The notes: generated from the sequence alone by a model not told the origin. 15,613 nt of DNA from J054 sp051008735 (GCA_051008735.1 JBPCXH010000094.1:1-15613), one strand, 5' to 3'; positions 1 to 7,324 are shown, counted from the first letter of the stretch. Numbers and translations: made by a program.

Positions 1-729
1 CCCAAGGGCTGGGGTGATTCCGGTATGCGCCCGACCTTGAATGGCACCGGCTTCATGTTTGAGGTACTGGATGAATTTGCGGATGACTATATCCAGTACG
101 CGGCCAGGCTCGATACCCCGGTGCTGGAGGTCGGCTGTGCTTACGGGGTGGCATCGCTGCCCGCCCTGGCATCCGGCGCGAGCGTTACTGCCTGTGACCT
201 GGACCAGGGACATCTGGACATACTCCGGGAAAGCGCCCCGGAAGATCAGCGACACCGCCTTGAGTGCGTTCAGGGCGCGCTGCCCGGCGTCGACTTTCCC
301 GAGGACCATTTTGGTGCGGTGCTCTGTTCCCGGGTGCTGCACTTTCTTGATGGCAGCGCCGTGGATGCCTCAGTCAGAAAAATGTTTCGCTGGCTGCAAC
401 CCGGCGGTCGCCTTTACCTGGTTGCCGACACGCCCTACGGAATCTGGCGAAAGTTTATTCCCGTGTTCGAAGCACGACGGGCACGGGGTGATCGTTGGCC
501 CGGCCTGATGATCGCGCTGGAGAACTACCTGCCCCAGGTTCCAGCTGATCGGCCCATCAAGGGGCCACCCTTCATGAACTTGCTGGACACTGAATTGCTG
601 CGTCGGATCTGCGAGGAAGCCGGGTTTCAGGTGCAGCGAGCAAGCTTCATTGACCGCAGTGATTTTTCCGGCATGGGCCGCATGGATGGCCGGGAGAATT
701 GCGGTGTGATGGCTATCAAACCGGTCTGA
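1..729 (+). CDS. Class I SAM-dependent methyltransferase, probably 5'-truncated by the window edge
   Basis: Predicted cytoplasmic methyltransferase that moves a methyl group from S-adenosylmethionine to an unknown substrate. Numbering from the ATG at 25, the Rossmann glycine motif VLEVGCAYG is at residues 33-41, the acidic residues that hold the SAM ribose are in ACDLD (57-60), and a motif IV/V-like stretch ending LHFLDG follows near residue 110. From the ATG at 25 it encodes 234 aa. The frame stays open to base 1 (PKGWGDSG before that Met) and the ATG has no well-placed ribosome binding site, so the true start probably lies upstream of the window. The stop overlaps the tail of the convergent TIGR02444 gene by 14 bases. 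The Rossmann fold supports the class, but nothing here identifies the substrate. Small-molecule, lipid or protein methylation are all possible. Confidence 0.8.
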   Translation, partial: PKGWGDSGMRPTLNGTGFMFEVLDEFADDYIQYAARLDTPVLEVGCAYGVASLPALASGASVTACDLDQGHLDILRESAPEDQRHRLECVQGALPGVDFPEDHFGAVLCSRVLHFLDGSAVDASVRKMFRWLQPGGRLYLVADTPYGIWRKFIPVFEARRARGDRWPGLMIALENYLPQVPADRPIKGPPFMNLLDTELLRRICEEAGFQVQRASFIDRSDFSGMGRMDGRENCGVMAIKPV

Positions 730-1252
730 CGGCCGGCACCGCCGCGGCGAGAATCCGGCGCATGGGTTCGGCCGCATCTGCCGGCGCCACGCCAGCGGCC
801 GCCAGATAAGCCACCAGGTTACTCGCAGCACTGGCGCCGATCTCTTCATCGGCCCGCCGCCCCATTTGCTCAGCCGCCCAGCCGGCCAGCAGATCAAGCT
901 CCAGCCGTTCGGCCGCCAGTTCCGCAGCCTGCAATCGATCACCCAGGGCCGCTGTATCGGCACCTTGTGCGGCGGGCAATTCCACCTGACACGATCGCCG
1001 CAAGCTGCGCAGTGGCTGAATCATTTCTGCCTGCCAGGCTTCGGTCAAGCGAAGGCAATCACGAAAGCGCTCAGCATCCAGTCGACCGGGTCCGGCGACG
1101 GCGGACCAGACAGCAAACAGCAGCAAGTTCACGTCCAGACCGAAACGATCCTGCAACTCAAGGCAAGCTTCCTTAACATCGGATTTTCCGTAGAGCGAAA
1201 CAGAAAAATCCCAGAGCCCATGCATTGTTTGTGTTGCTGTTTTATCAACCAT
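716..1252 (-). CDS. TIGR02444 (DUF2390) family protein of unknown function
   Basis: A 178-aa soluble, mostly alpha-helical protein without signal peptide or membrane segment. The N-terminal signature LWDFSVSLYG (residues 13-22), followed by a segment with EACLELQDRFGLDVNLLLF, is characteristic as I recall it of the TIGR02444/DUF2390 family, small gammaproteobacterial proteins with no assigned function. The C-terminal half is rich in Ala, Glu and Leu and looks coiled or helical-bundle-like. The chosen ATG has no clear Shine-Dalgarno. A second Met at residue 10, just before the conserved LWDF, is an equally possible start. Its stop codon lies inside the 3' end of the convergent methyltransferase. 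I infer no function. Confidence 0.8.
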   Translation of the reverse strand: MVDKTATQTMHGLWDFSVSLYGKSDVKEACLELQDRFGLDVNLLLFAVWSAVAGPGRLDAERFRDCLRLTEAWQAEMIQPLRSLRRSCQVELPAAQGADTAALGDRLQAAELAAERLELDLLAGWAAEQMGRRADEEIGASAASNLVAYLAAAGVAPADAAEPMRRILAAAVPAVRPV

Positions 1253-1467
1253 TAAGAAATTACATATGGTAAAAACGCTGCATCAGGCTAGCATGACGAG
1301 ACGAATTTGATGCAGCACACACTGTGAACAAACATCGTTACATTATGTGAAATAGAAAGCTGACTGACTACGTCTTCGCACCCCCAGTGCATCGATAACG
1401 TGAATCAGTGACACTCCTTAGTTAACCCTGATCGATACTATTTAACCTCTTACTATAGGCGCCGCCT
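1253..1467. other. AT-rich divergent intergenic region
   Basis: This 215-base gap separates the divergent TIGR02444 and kinase genes, so it should carry promoters for both. It is visibly more AT-rich than its surroundings. A GTTAA...TTAAC inverted pair sits at 1421-1446 around CTGATCGAT. A TACTAT hexamer at 1451-1456 could be a -10 element, but no -35 at good spacing is convincing, and it lies so close to the GTG at 1468 that it would leave a very short leader. No ORF or RNA gene is recognised here. Confidence 0.35.
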
Positions 1468-3969
1468 GTGCGGCCGTTTCGGAACGCTATGGTCGCGATA
1501 AACGACATGGAGGGCTCCGCCCAAAAAACCCACGACCTAAAACAGGTTCTGGAGCAGTTCCTGGCCGCCCGCATAAATGTTGAAGTTTTGCTGGCAAGCG
1601 TCAGCAGCGCCCTCGAAGATGACCTTAACTGCGCTGATGATCTGCAGGAAAAGCTGGACGATGCCTTGCGGGCCGGCATGCTGCCTGAGCAGGTTTGGGA
1701 GCGCATTACGGCCGAGATTGACCAGGCCATCTCCGAAGACGAGCCCACGGAATGGTCTGAAGACTCCTCGGTTACGCCAAGCAAGCGTCAGGGCCGGCCG
1801 AACGCCAGCGATGTCTACCCGGCCTCGGCCATACCGCTGCCAGTCAGCGCTCCACCGGCCGTGCCGGACAACCCAGTCTATGCGGCACAGGCCAAACCGC
1901 CAGCCGGCCCCATGGAACCCGGGAAACTCCTCGGCGATCGCTACGTCATCGTGTCGCGGGCCAAGACCGGTGGCATGGGGGACATATACAAGGCCCTGGA
2001 TCGACGCAAGAAGGACTCAGGCGCTCCCGATCCGTGGGTAGCCATCAAAATCCTCGGCGAGGATTTCGCTGGACACCCTCAGGCCCTGGCCAGCATGGAA
2101 AGCGAAGCTGCCCAAAGCAGAAAGCTGGACCATCAAAACGTCGTTCGAGTCTTCGACTTTGACCACAGTGGCGAGCGCTGTTTCATCACGATGGAATGGC
2201 TGGAAGGTGAATCCCTGGTCGACATCATGGATCGCGCCCCACAACAGCCTTTACCAGAAGCCCAGGCAAGACAAATCATTCAGGGCCTTGGCGCTGCCCT
2301 GTTGCACACGCACGAACGGGGCGTGGTACACGCGGATATCAAGCCTGGCAACGTCTTTGTCGACCACAAGGGAGAGGCCAAGCTGCTGGATTTTGGTATT
2401 GCCCGCGCAGCAGCGGCGATCCACGATGTCAGTGAGCTCAATGCCCTGACACCGGCCTTCTGCAGCTGTGAAGTACTGGAGGGCCAGGCAGCAACGCCGC
2501 TGGATGACCTGTTCTCCTTCGGCCTGCTGGCCTATCGAGCCCTGGCCGGAAAACGAGCCTTTGGTCGGGTGACCGCTATCGAAGCCGAGACCGGGGGCTG
2601 TGAACCGGAACGCGTGGATAGCCTGAATGACAACGAATGGCAGGCCTTGAAGGCTGCCCTTGCATTCAGGCGTGAAGGACGACCCCCTGATGTTGCAAGC
2701 TTCCTGGCGGCCTTTAACGAACCCGTTGCAGGGTCGCCAGAACCCGCGGACTCCAGCAGCCCAATGCAGACGCAGGGCTCGCAAACTGATCTGGGCCCGG
2801 ACAATCCGGCCATGCAGACCTCGCCAACTGAACTGCGCCCGGAGGGGCCAGAGGCGCTCACCACGTCCACTGATCTGAGCCCGGACGATCCGGCTGCGCT
2901 GACGACAGGCAGTTCACCCCTGGTCGAGGCTGCCAGTCCGGAATATCTCCCTGCTCAGGCCCGACCGGGTCGCTTCAGAAAAGTGGCGCTGAGAGCGACA
3001 CCCCTGCTGCTGCTTGGCGTGGCTGCGGTTTTCTGGCTCAGCGGTGAAGAGGCTCCGGACCCGGCACTCGTGACCAGGCCTAGCCCCGAAACTCGCCCGC
3101 CATCTTCCGTTGCGCCGACTTCTGCAATACCACCGCGTGGTGTTAGCAGTGAAACGACGACTGGCAACCGCACTGCGGGTTCATCCGCGTCTGAAACTGC
3201 AGCCGCAGACAAAGGTGATACGCCGATTGACCGGTCTCTGGACCGGGCTGCCCGGGAACCGGATGCGACCCGCATCAGCACCGAGGGCCCGGGTGCAACA
3301 GGCGAACCGCCCACCCCGGACACATCAACCGAATTGCTTGCAACCGTGCCGGCACCTCAGGTTCAACTGGCTTCCAATAATGCTGCGCAGGCTATTTCGC
3401 CGGTGTCCGGGCCTGCACAAGCACCCGCTTCGTCGCAACTGGTCGGCTTTGGCGTCGATACCGGAGGGCAAACCAAGGAGACAAGTGGCGCACTGGCCGA
3501 TACGCCGGTCGCACAGGCCTTGGATACGCCCGCGGCGGGGTCCATGCTAGCCAGCCCAGATAAAGCTGCGGCCGGCGAATTAGCCTCGATGCCGGCCACC
3601 ATGGGCCCACCCAGGCCGAACCCGGCGACGCTCATACCAACGACGGAATACGGACCTGCCCCGGTCCCGGTGCCTGCCGGACCCAGGCAGGTACCCATGG
3701 CTGAACTGGAATTCGAACGCTTTGTAGAGCCCCGCTTCCCCCGTCGCGTCGGGGCCCGCCGGACCAATGGCTGGGTGAAGGTGGAATTTCTTATCAACCA
3801 GAATGGCTCCACCCAAGATATCCGGATCGTCGACTCTGAGCCGGCAGAAATTTTTGATCAAGCGACTGTGGATGCCGTGGAAAAATGGCGATTCAAACCA
3901 CCCACGGTCGGAGGCGTTGTCGAACAGGTACGCAGCAGCGTTCGCCTGCGTTTCGAACCGCAGCGCTAG
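1468..3969 (+). CDS. Membrane-anchored Ser/Thr protein kinase fused to a C-terminal TonB domain
   Basis: An 833-aa fusion. Residues about 20-95 form a helical N-terminal region. A Hanks-type kinase domain follows (about 157-420): glycine loop TGGMGD, catalytic Lys194 in VAIKIL, catalytic loop HADIKPGN with Asp290, and DFG at 308-310. The usual HRD Arg is Ala, making it a non-RD kinase, and the APE region is altered to CEV. Three 14-residue repeats start at residue 440. One hydrophobic segment (about 510-528) should span the inner membrane. Then comes about 210 residues of Pro/Ala/Thr-rich, presumably periplasmic linker, and a TonB C-terminal domain (about 745-833) with FPRR, GWVKVEF and VEKWRFKPP. 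The kinase would therefore sit in the cytoplasm and the TonB fold in the periplasm. GTG 1468 was chosen for an AGG about 8 bases upstream; ATGs at 1489 and 1510 are alternatives. Substrate and TonB partner are unknown. Confidence 0.88.
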   Translation: MRPFRNAMVAINDMEGSAQKTHDLKQVLEQFLAARINVEVLLASVSSALEDDLNCADDLQEKLDDALRAGMLPEQVWERITAEIDQAISEDEPTEWSEDSSVTPSKRQGRPNASDVYPASAIPLPVSAPPAVPDNPVYAAQAKPPAGPMEPGKLLGDRYVIVSRAKTGGMGDIYKALDRRKKDSGAPDPWVAIKILGEDFAGHPQALASMESEAAQSRKLDHQNVVRVFDFDHSGERCFITMEWLEGESLVDIMDRAPQQPLPEAQARQIIQGLGAALLHTHERGVVHADIKPGNVFVDHKGEAKLLDFGIARAAAAIHDVSELNALTPAFCSCEVLEGQAATPLDDLFSFGLLAYRALAGKRAFGRVTAIEAETGGCEPERVDSLNDNEWQALKAALAFRREGRPPDVASFLAAFNEPVAGSPEPADSSSPMQTQGSQTDLGPDNPAMQTSPTELRPEGPEALTTSTDLSPDDPAALTTGSSPLVEAASPEYLPAQARPGRFRKVALRATPLLLLGVAAVFWLSGEEAPDPALVTRPSPETRPPSSVAPTSAIPPRGVSSETTTGNRTAGSSASETAAADKGDTPIDRSLDRAAREPDATRISTEGPGATGEPPTPDTSTELLATVPAPQVQLASNNAAQAISPVSGPAQAPASSQLVGFGVDTGGQTKETSGALADTPVAQALDTPAAGSMLASPDKAAAGELASMPATMGPPRPNPATLIPTTEYGPAPVPVPAGPRQVPMAELEFERFVEPRFPRRVGARRTNGWVKVEFLINQNGSTQDIRIVDSEPAEIFDQATVDAVEKWRFKPPTVGGVVEQVRSSVRLRFEPQR
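2785..2910 (+). repeat. Three in-frame 42-bp tandem repeats in the kinase gene
   Basis: Three direct units begin at 2785, 2827 and 2869, each 42 bases, each opening with ACTGA(T/A)CTG. They encode 14-residue units of the type TDLxPDxPAxxT, TELRPEGPEALT and TDLSPDDPAALT. The copies have diverged, so this is an old expansion. It lies between the kinase domain and the membrane helix, in the cytoplasmic juxtamembrane region. The Thr/Ser-rich units could be autophosphorylation sites, which is inference. Confidence 0.75.
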
Positions 3970-3975
3970 ACCGGA

Positions 3976-4773
3976 TCAGAAACCCAGCGGCCCGAAGATA
4001 TCGCGCTTGCGGAAAAGGCTGGTGGCGAAGCGCCGCCGCACTTTGCCCGGCGTGAGCCAGCGCACCGCGGCCCCATTCTTGTTTGCCTTGAGCATGCCTT
4101 CCACCAGAAAAGGCGTCACGGTCTCAACCGTATCGGCCAGGATGTTCAGAATTTTTTTACTCCGCTCCCACGCTTCGCCGCGTTGATCCGGTGGCGGCAC
4201 CAACATATCCGTCACGACGATACCCGGGCTCAGATAGCACATATGCACGGGCGTATTTTTCAGCTCCAAGGCCAGGGCTTTGGTCAGATACTTAACCGCA
4301 TACTTGGTTGTCCCGTAAGGAGCGATAGCCGGTCGAACCTGACCATTGCTGCCGAAACCCTCCATATTGAAGATTTTGCCGCTGCCCTGCTTGTACATCC
4401 CAGGAATCACAACCCGACAGCAATTCATCATGCCGATCACATTAGTCTGGACGGTCAGCGAAAAATCGTCCGGCGGCAAGGAGAAAAACGGCGCCTTAAT
4501 GCCGTCTCGACCGGCATTGTTGACCCAGATATCGACCTGCCCGAGTTCCCGACTGGCGCATTCCCATAAGGCCTCTACCGCCGAGTACTCGGCAACATCG
4601 CAGGATTGACCGGCAATCTTGCGGTCCGGAAATTCCTTACGCAGCTCCGTGACCGTGGCATCCACGGCATCGGCTCGCCGGCTTGAGATCACCACATCAT
4701 GGCCACGCGTGAGAAACTCGCGGGCCATGCCCAGCCCGATACCCTTGGTACTGCCGGTAATCACGATATTCAT
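3976..4773 (-). CDS. Short-chain dehydrogenase/reductase resembling the NYC1/NOL chlorophyll-b-reductase clade
   Basis: A 265-aa classical SDR, predicted to be an NAD(P)H-dependent oxidoreductase. It shows the nucleotide motif TGSTKGIG (6-13), NNAG (85-88), and catalytic Tyr153 and Lys157 in YGTTK. LSPGIVVTDM (181-190) closes the active site. The segment before the Tyr, IFNMEGFGSNG, lacks the usual NxSS and puts Ser142 eleven residues before the Tyr instead of the typical thirteen. This, plus the PET/TVETV and LTP elements in the C-terminal part, matches what I remember of plant chlorophyll b reductases NYC1/NOL and their bacterial relatives. The start is fixed by GGAGG seven bases upstream; the frame is open further upstream but without a ribosome site. 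The gene ends 6 bases from the convergent kinase gene. The substrate is unknown, and no chlorophyll genes are nearby. Confidence 0.85.
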   Translation of the reverse strand: MNIVITGSTKGIGLGMAREFLTRGHDVVISSRRADAVDATVTELRKEFPDRKIAGQSCDVAEYSAVEALWECASRELGQVDIWVNNAGRDGIKAPFFSLPPDDFSLTVQTNVIGMMNCCRVVIPGMYKQGSGKIFNMEGFGSNGQVRPAIAPYGTTKYAVKYLTKALALELKNTPVHMCYLSPGIVVTDMLVPPPDQRGEAWERSKKILNILADTVETVTPFLVEGMLKANKNGAAVRWLTPGKVRRRFATSLFRKRDIFGPLGF

Positions 4774-4928
4774 TGGCTGCCTCCACGAAACATGCTGCGC
4801 CAGATCCTGGCGGCCAGAAAAGCGCGCTATTCTGACACAGCACGACTTGGCACGGATCCGAATCCGGCCGTTGATGGCTGGCGAAGACAAGCAGGAGTGG
4901 TCAATGCAGGCACGATGCCCGCAGGGGC

Positions 4929-4934
4929 TATAAT
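4929..4934 (+). promoter_or_regulatory. Consensus -10 hexamer upstream of the monoheme cytochrome
   Basis: A perfect TATAAT lies 25 bases before the cytochrome start codon, a sensible place for a -10 box. I could not find a convincing -35 at 16-18 bases spacing (the site there reads gcaggc), so the promoter may need an activator or may be a chance match. Confidence 0.45.
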
Positions 4935-4959
4935 CCAAAGATCCATAGGGGAGTTAAAC

Positions 4960-5265
4960 ATGACGACGACAAGACGCCTGGCCTGGCTCACAGCGCCTGC
5001 CTGCCTTTGCTTTGCATCCCTGGCCCTGGCCGGTGGTCACAGTGGTGGCGCCCCGACGGGGGATGCAGCAGCCGGTGAGAAGAAAGTTGCAGCCTGCACC
5101 GCATGTCATACACCGGCAGACTTTGCTGGCCTGAGTGAGGCCGACCTTAACGGCGCGATCAAGAAGGTTGCTTCGGGCGGAGTGGCCGGTCACCCGGACG
5201 TCGGTAACGTCAGCGATCAGGATATTGCTGACCTGGCGGCCTTCCTGGCAAAAGCCAATATGTAG
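4960..5265 (+). CDS. Small periplasmic monoheme cytochrome c without an obvious Met axial ligand
   Basis: A 101-aa exported protein with a signal peptide (TTTRR n-region, hydrophobic core, LALA at 21-24 as the likely cleavage site). One haem site, CTACH, is at residues 46-50. The C-terminal helix motif SDQDIADLAAFLAKAN is typical of class I cytochromes of the c5/c553 type. Such proteins usually have a Met ligand between haem site and C-terminal helix. Here that stretch holds no Met, and the only candidate is His78 in GHPDV; the sole later Met is the last residue, 101. The haem may be bis-His or five-coordinate. The start is supported by GGGGAG about 7 bases upstream. A likely role is a periplasmic electron shuttle for the adjacent tetraheme and Mtr proteins, inferred from position. 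Confidence 0.85.
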   Translation: MTTTRRLAWLTAPACLCFASLALAGGHSGGAPTGDAAAGEKKVAACTACHTPADFAGLSEADLNGAIKKVASGGVAGHPDVGNVSDQDIADLAAFLAKANM

Positions 5266-5273
5266 GACAACCG

Positions 5274-5304
5274 GGCAGCCCGTGGCTCTGCGCCGCGGGC
5301 TGCT
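5274..5304. terminator. GC-rich hairpin between convergent cytochrome genes
   Basis: Perfect 8-bp arms GCAGCCCG (5275-5282) and CGGGCTGC (5296-5303) flank a 13-base loop, with a G-T wobble extending the outer end. It sits between the stop of the monoheme cytochrome and the stop of the convergent NapC-like gene. There is no long T tract on either strand, so an intrinsic terminator is plausible but not certain; it could instead shield mRNA ends. Confidence 0.5.
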
Positions 5305-5892
5305 TCAATTGCTGGCTGTCGCCTGCGGCAGCGCGTGGACAATACCGCGGTGGCAATCAATACACGTCTTGCCGCCCGGCTCCAGAGACGCATGTATCCT
5401 CGCCGCCATCGGTGACTGTTTCTCCGAATTCATCGACGCCGGGTCATGACAGTGGCGGCAAAATTGGGAATCATTAGCCCGAAACTGGGCCCACACATCT
5501 TCCGCCATTTCACCGCGGTGAGCCTCCCATTTCTCTTCCGTGTTCAACTTGCCCATTAATTCCGGAATGATGTCGCCCGACACGGCCACTTTCATCGCAA
5601 CCACCGAAAACCAGCCTTTGGGTATATGACAATCTGCGCATTCAGCACGCACGCCGGATCGATTACTGAAATGGGTTGAAGCCTCGTATTCAGGCTTCAC
5701 GAACAGGGTGTGAGAATGACAGGCCGTCAGACAAAAATCTGTCGTGCTGGTGGCATGAATTACCCAGTTAAATGAGCCCAGGGCGATGGCACCGGCAAAA
5801 AAAGCCAGCAGTGCACCCACCGGGATGCCCAGCGCCCAACGGGCACTCGGACGCCGCCACAGACCACCCGCTTGCTTGTCCTTGTCAGTCAT
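5305..5892 (-). CDS. NapC/NirT (CymA-like) membrane-anchored tetraheme cytochrome c
   Basis: A 195-aa quinol dehydrogenase candidate of the NapC/NirT/NrfH family: a short cytoplasmic N-terminus, one membrane anchor (about 19-45) and a periplasmic tetraheme domain. Haem sites are CLTACH (54-59), CADCH (85-89), CRHCH (145-149) and CIDCH (177-181). The first is CX3CH, one residue longer than canonical. Where the family normally has Met two residues after the haem His (CHxM), this protein has His61. In this family, such proteins take electrons from membrane quinol and pass them to periplasmic reductases or to an outer-membrane conduit, as CymA does. The start has a strong AAGGGAGAG site and overlaps the stop of the upstream radical SAM gene as ATGA, so the two are translationally coupled. 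Its partner is probably the neighbouring Mtr conduit, by inference. Confidence 0.9.
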   Translation of the reverse strand: MTDKDKQAGGLWRRPSARWALGIPVGALLAFFAGAIALGSFNWVIHATSTTDFCLTACHSHTLFVKPEYEASTHFSNRSGVRAECADCHIPKGWFSVVAMKVAVSGDIIPELMGKLNTEEKWEAHRGEMAEDVWAQFRANDSQFCRHCHDPASMNSEKQSPMAARIHASLEPGGKTCIDCHRGIVHALPQATASN

Positions 5893-7187
5893 AGATCTCT
5901 CCCTTTCCGCGTCAGCGGTGTCCTCATGGGGCCACCACTGCGCCACTGCTCGCGCATCACTTCACGGAATCGATTAACGCCGGAAAAAAATTCTCGCATC
6001 ATTACGACCCAGTAATACCTCCCCCGGGGGGTAAGGCGCAAGACTGCATCCTGCTCACGGACAGCGCCTGCCAGCTTCAGAGCCGCCACCTCGGGCGCTA
6101 ATCTCCGCCAGGCAGCAGCGCCAAACCGATCGATCGTCAGACCCTTGTCCAGATGCAGACCGAACAGGCGCATCAGCAGGTGGTAACGCAACTGCTCGCG
6201 CCGCGAGAATTCGCGACTGTGCGTCACACCCGTTTGTCCGGAAGCTACCCGGGCCTGGTAGTCACGGAGCGAAAAAGTGTTGGCCTGCAGCTGGCCCTGC
6301 AGGTATCCAAAGGCGCCGCTGCCGGCGCCCACATAGTCCTCATGCGCGATAACGTATTCATCCACCTGGGCGGCGCCACGCGAAAAGCACCAGGCTGAAG
6401 AGGCCTGATATGCCTGGCCCAGGCCTGACTCAATCATCCGGTAGAGGGCCTGCTCACTGTCTGCCTGCGTCTCCCCCATCTCCGCCCGCATGCGCGCGCG
6501 CGTCGACGGAGTCACCATCAGGGGATAAAAAGAAGCCTGCGCCACGCCCACCTCCTGCGCGAGGATCTCCAGGTCCCGGGCAAAACTGTCAGCACTCTGG
6601 CCCGGGAGATTAAAGATCAGATCGGCGTTCACCGTCGGAAAGGCCGTCTGGACGCGAGCCAGGCGTTCCGCTATCTCCAGGCCAGATCCATAAGCCTGAT
6701 AACGCCCCATGCGCTTTAGCAATTCATCATCAAAGGATTGCACGCCGACCGACAGCCGGGTTATCCCGGCTGCCTGCAATGCCTGTATCACCGGGGGCGT
6801 CAAATGGTTCGGGTTGGTTTCAACGGAGATATCCGTGACGGCAAAGTGCTCGCGGAGCCAGCCCAGGGTCCGCGCCAGCTCCTCAGGCAGAACGGTGGGC
6901 GTACCGCCCCCGACATAGACTTCGCCGAACTCAAACCCAAGGGCCGCATAGTGGTCAATTTCAGCGCGCAGGGCTTCGAAATAGGGCTTTGCCTTTGCAG
7001 ACCTGAACTGCACACGATGAAAGGAACAGAACGGGCACAGAGACTCACAGAAGGGCACATGCAGGTACAGCAGATAGCGATGACCGGGGACGGGGGCCGG
7101 CAAGCCGGCCGGCTTTTCATCGAATTGCAGGGCGCGCCGGCTGGCGTGCCGCATGCCGGCGCCAAGAAACTTCGCGATGGCCGTCAT
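5889..7187 (-). CDS. HemN/HemW-like radical SAM protein (coproporphyrinogen III oxidase family)
   Basis: A 432-aa cytoplasmic radical SAM enzyme. The [4Fe-4S]/SAM motif CX3CX2C is CESLCPFC (Cys47, Cys51, Cys54) within YLHVPFC, typical of the HemN/HemW/HutW group. GGGTPT, SVETNP and SVGVQSFD follow in the usual order, and a C-terminal winged-helix-like HemN_C region is present. Family roles include anaerobic coproporphyrinogen oxidation, haem transfer (HemW) and haem cleavage (ChuW/HutW). The sequence alone does not separate these, and the Cys context differs from all three as I remember them. Its stop overlaps the start of the NapC-like tetraheme gene, suggesting a haem-supply or haem-modification role for the cytochromes. 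The start lacks a good ribosome site; Met12 is an alternative. Confidence 0.83.
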   Translation of the reverse strand: MTAIAKFLGAGMRHASRRALQFDEKPAGLPAPVPGHRYLLYLHVPFCESLCPFCSFHRVQFRSAKAKPYFEALRAEIDHYAALGFEFGEVYVGGGTPTVLPEELARTLGWLREHFAVTDISVETNPNHLTPPVIQALQAAGITRLSVGVQSFDDELLKRMGRYQAYGSGLEIAERLARVQTAFPTVNADLIFNLPGQSADSFARDLEILAQEVGVAQASFYPLMVTPSTRARMRAEMGETQADSEQALYRMIESGLGQAYQASSAWCFSRGAAQVDEYVIAHEDYVGAGSGAFGYLQGQLQANTFSLRDYQARVASGQTGVTHSREFSRREQLRYHLLMRLFGLHLDKGLTIDRFGAAAWRRLAPEVAALKLAGAVREQDAVLRLTPRGRYYWVVMMREFFSGVNRFREVMREQWRSGGPMRTPLTRKGRDL

Positions 7188-7324
7188 ACCGTGGTCGCTC
7201 TGACAAGCAAAATGGGCCTCGTAAAACGGCTATAGGTATTTGCCCCGGTCCAACCCGGGAGGATATCCTGCCACCATTAAATACGCCTCAAGACGTTAAT
7301 CCAATGCAGATGATCGGGGGATTC
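7188..7324. promoter_or_regulatory. Divergent control region between the radical SAM-tetraheme pair and mtrCAB
   Basis: This 137-base gap should hold promoters for both divergent operons. It contains a perfect 10-bp palindrome AGGATATCCT (7260-7269) that could be an operator. On the plus strand, TTGCCC (7240-7245) and TATCCT (7264-7269), 18 bases apart, form a weak promoter-like pair that would overlap the palindrome. GGGGGA at 7316-7321 sets the mtrC start. No FNR-type (TTGAT-N4-ATCAA) site was seen. The location is sure; the specific elements are tentative. Confidence 0.4.

Noticed and set aside
370..963. Open frame of 197 codons on the minus strand
   Set aside because: It runs antisense to the methyltransferase and across the TIGR02444 gene in another frame, and its protein is rich in Trp, Arg and Pro with no family resemblance.
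2251..2784. Open frame of 177 codons antisense to the kinase gene
   Set aside because: The kinase motifs on the plus strand are unambiguous, and the antisense product shows no recognisable domain.
4774..4938. 55-residue N-terminal extension of the SDR
   Set aside because: The SDR nucleotide motif normally starts within the first ten residues, and GGAGG precedes the Met at 4773. The extension has no such support.
4699..4959. N-terminal extension of the monoheme cytochrome
   Set aside because: It would bury the signal peptide, and a clear ribosome site and TATAAT precede the ATG at 4960.
7188..7324. FNR- or Fur-type binding site in the mtr control region
   Set aside because: No TTGAT-N4-ATCAA and no convincing 19-bp Fur-like repeat could be found; only the AGGATATCCT palindrome stands out.
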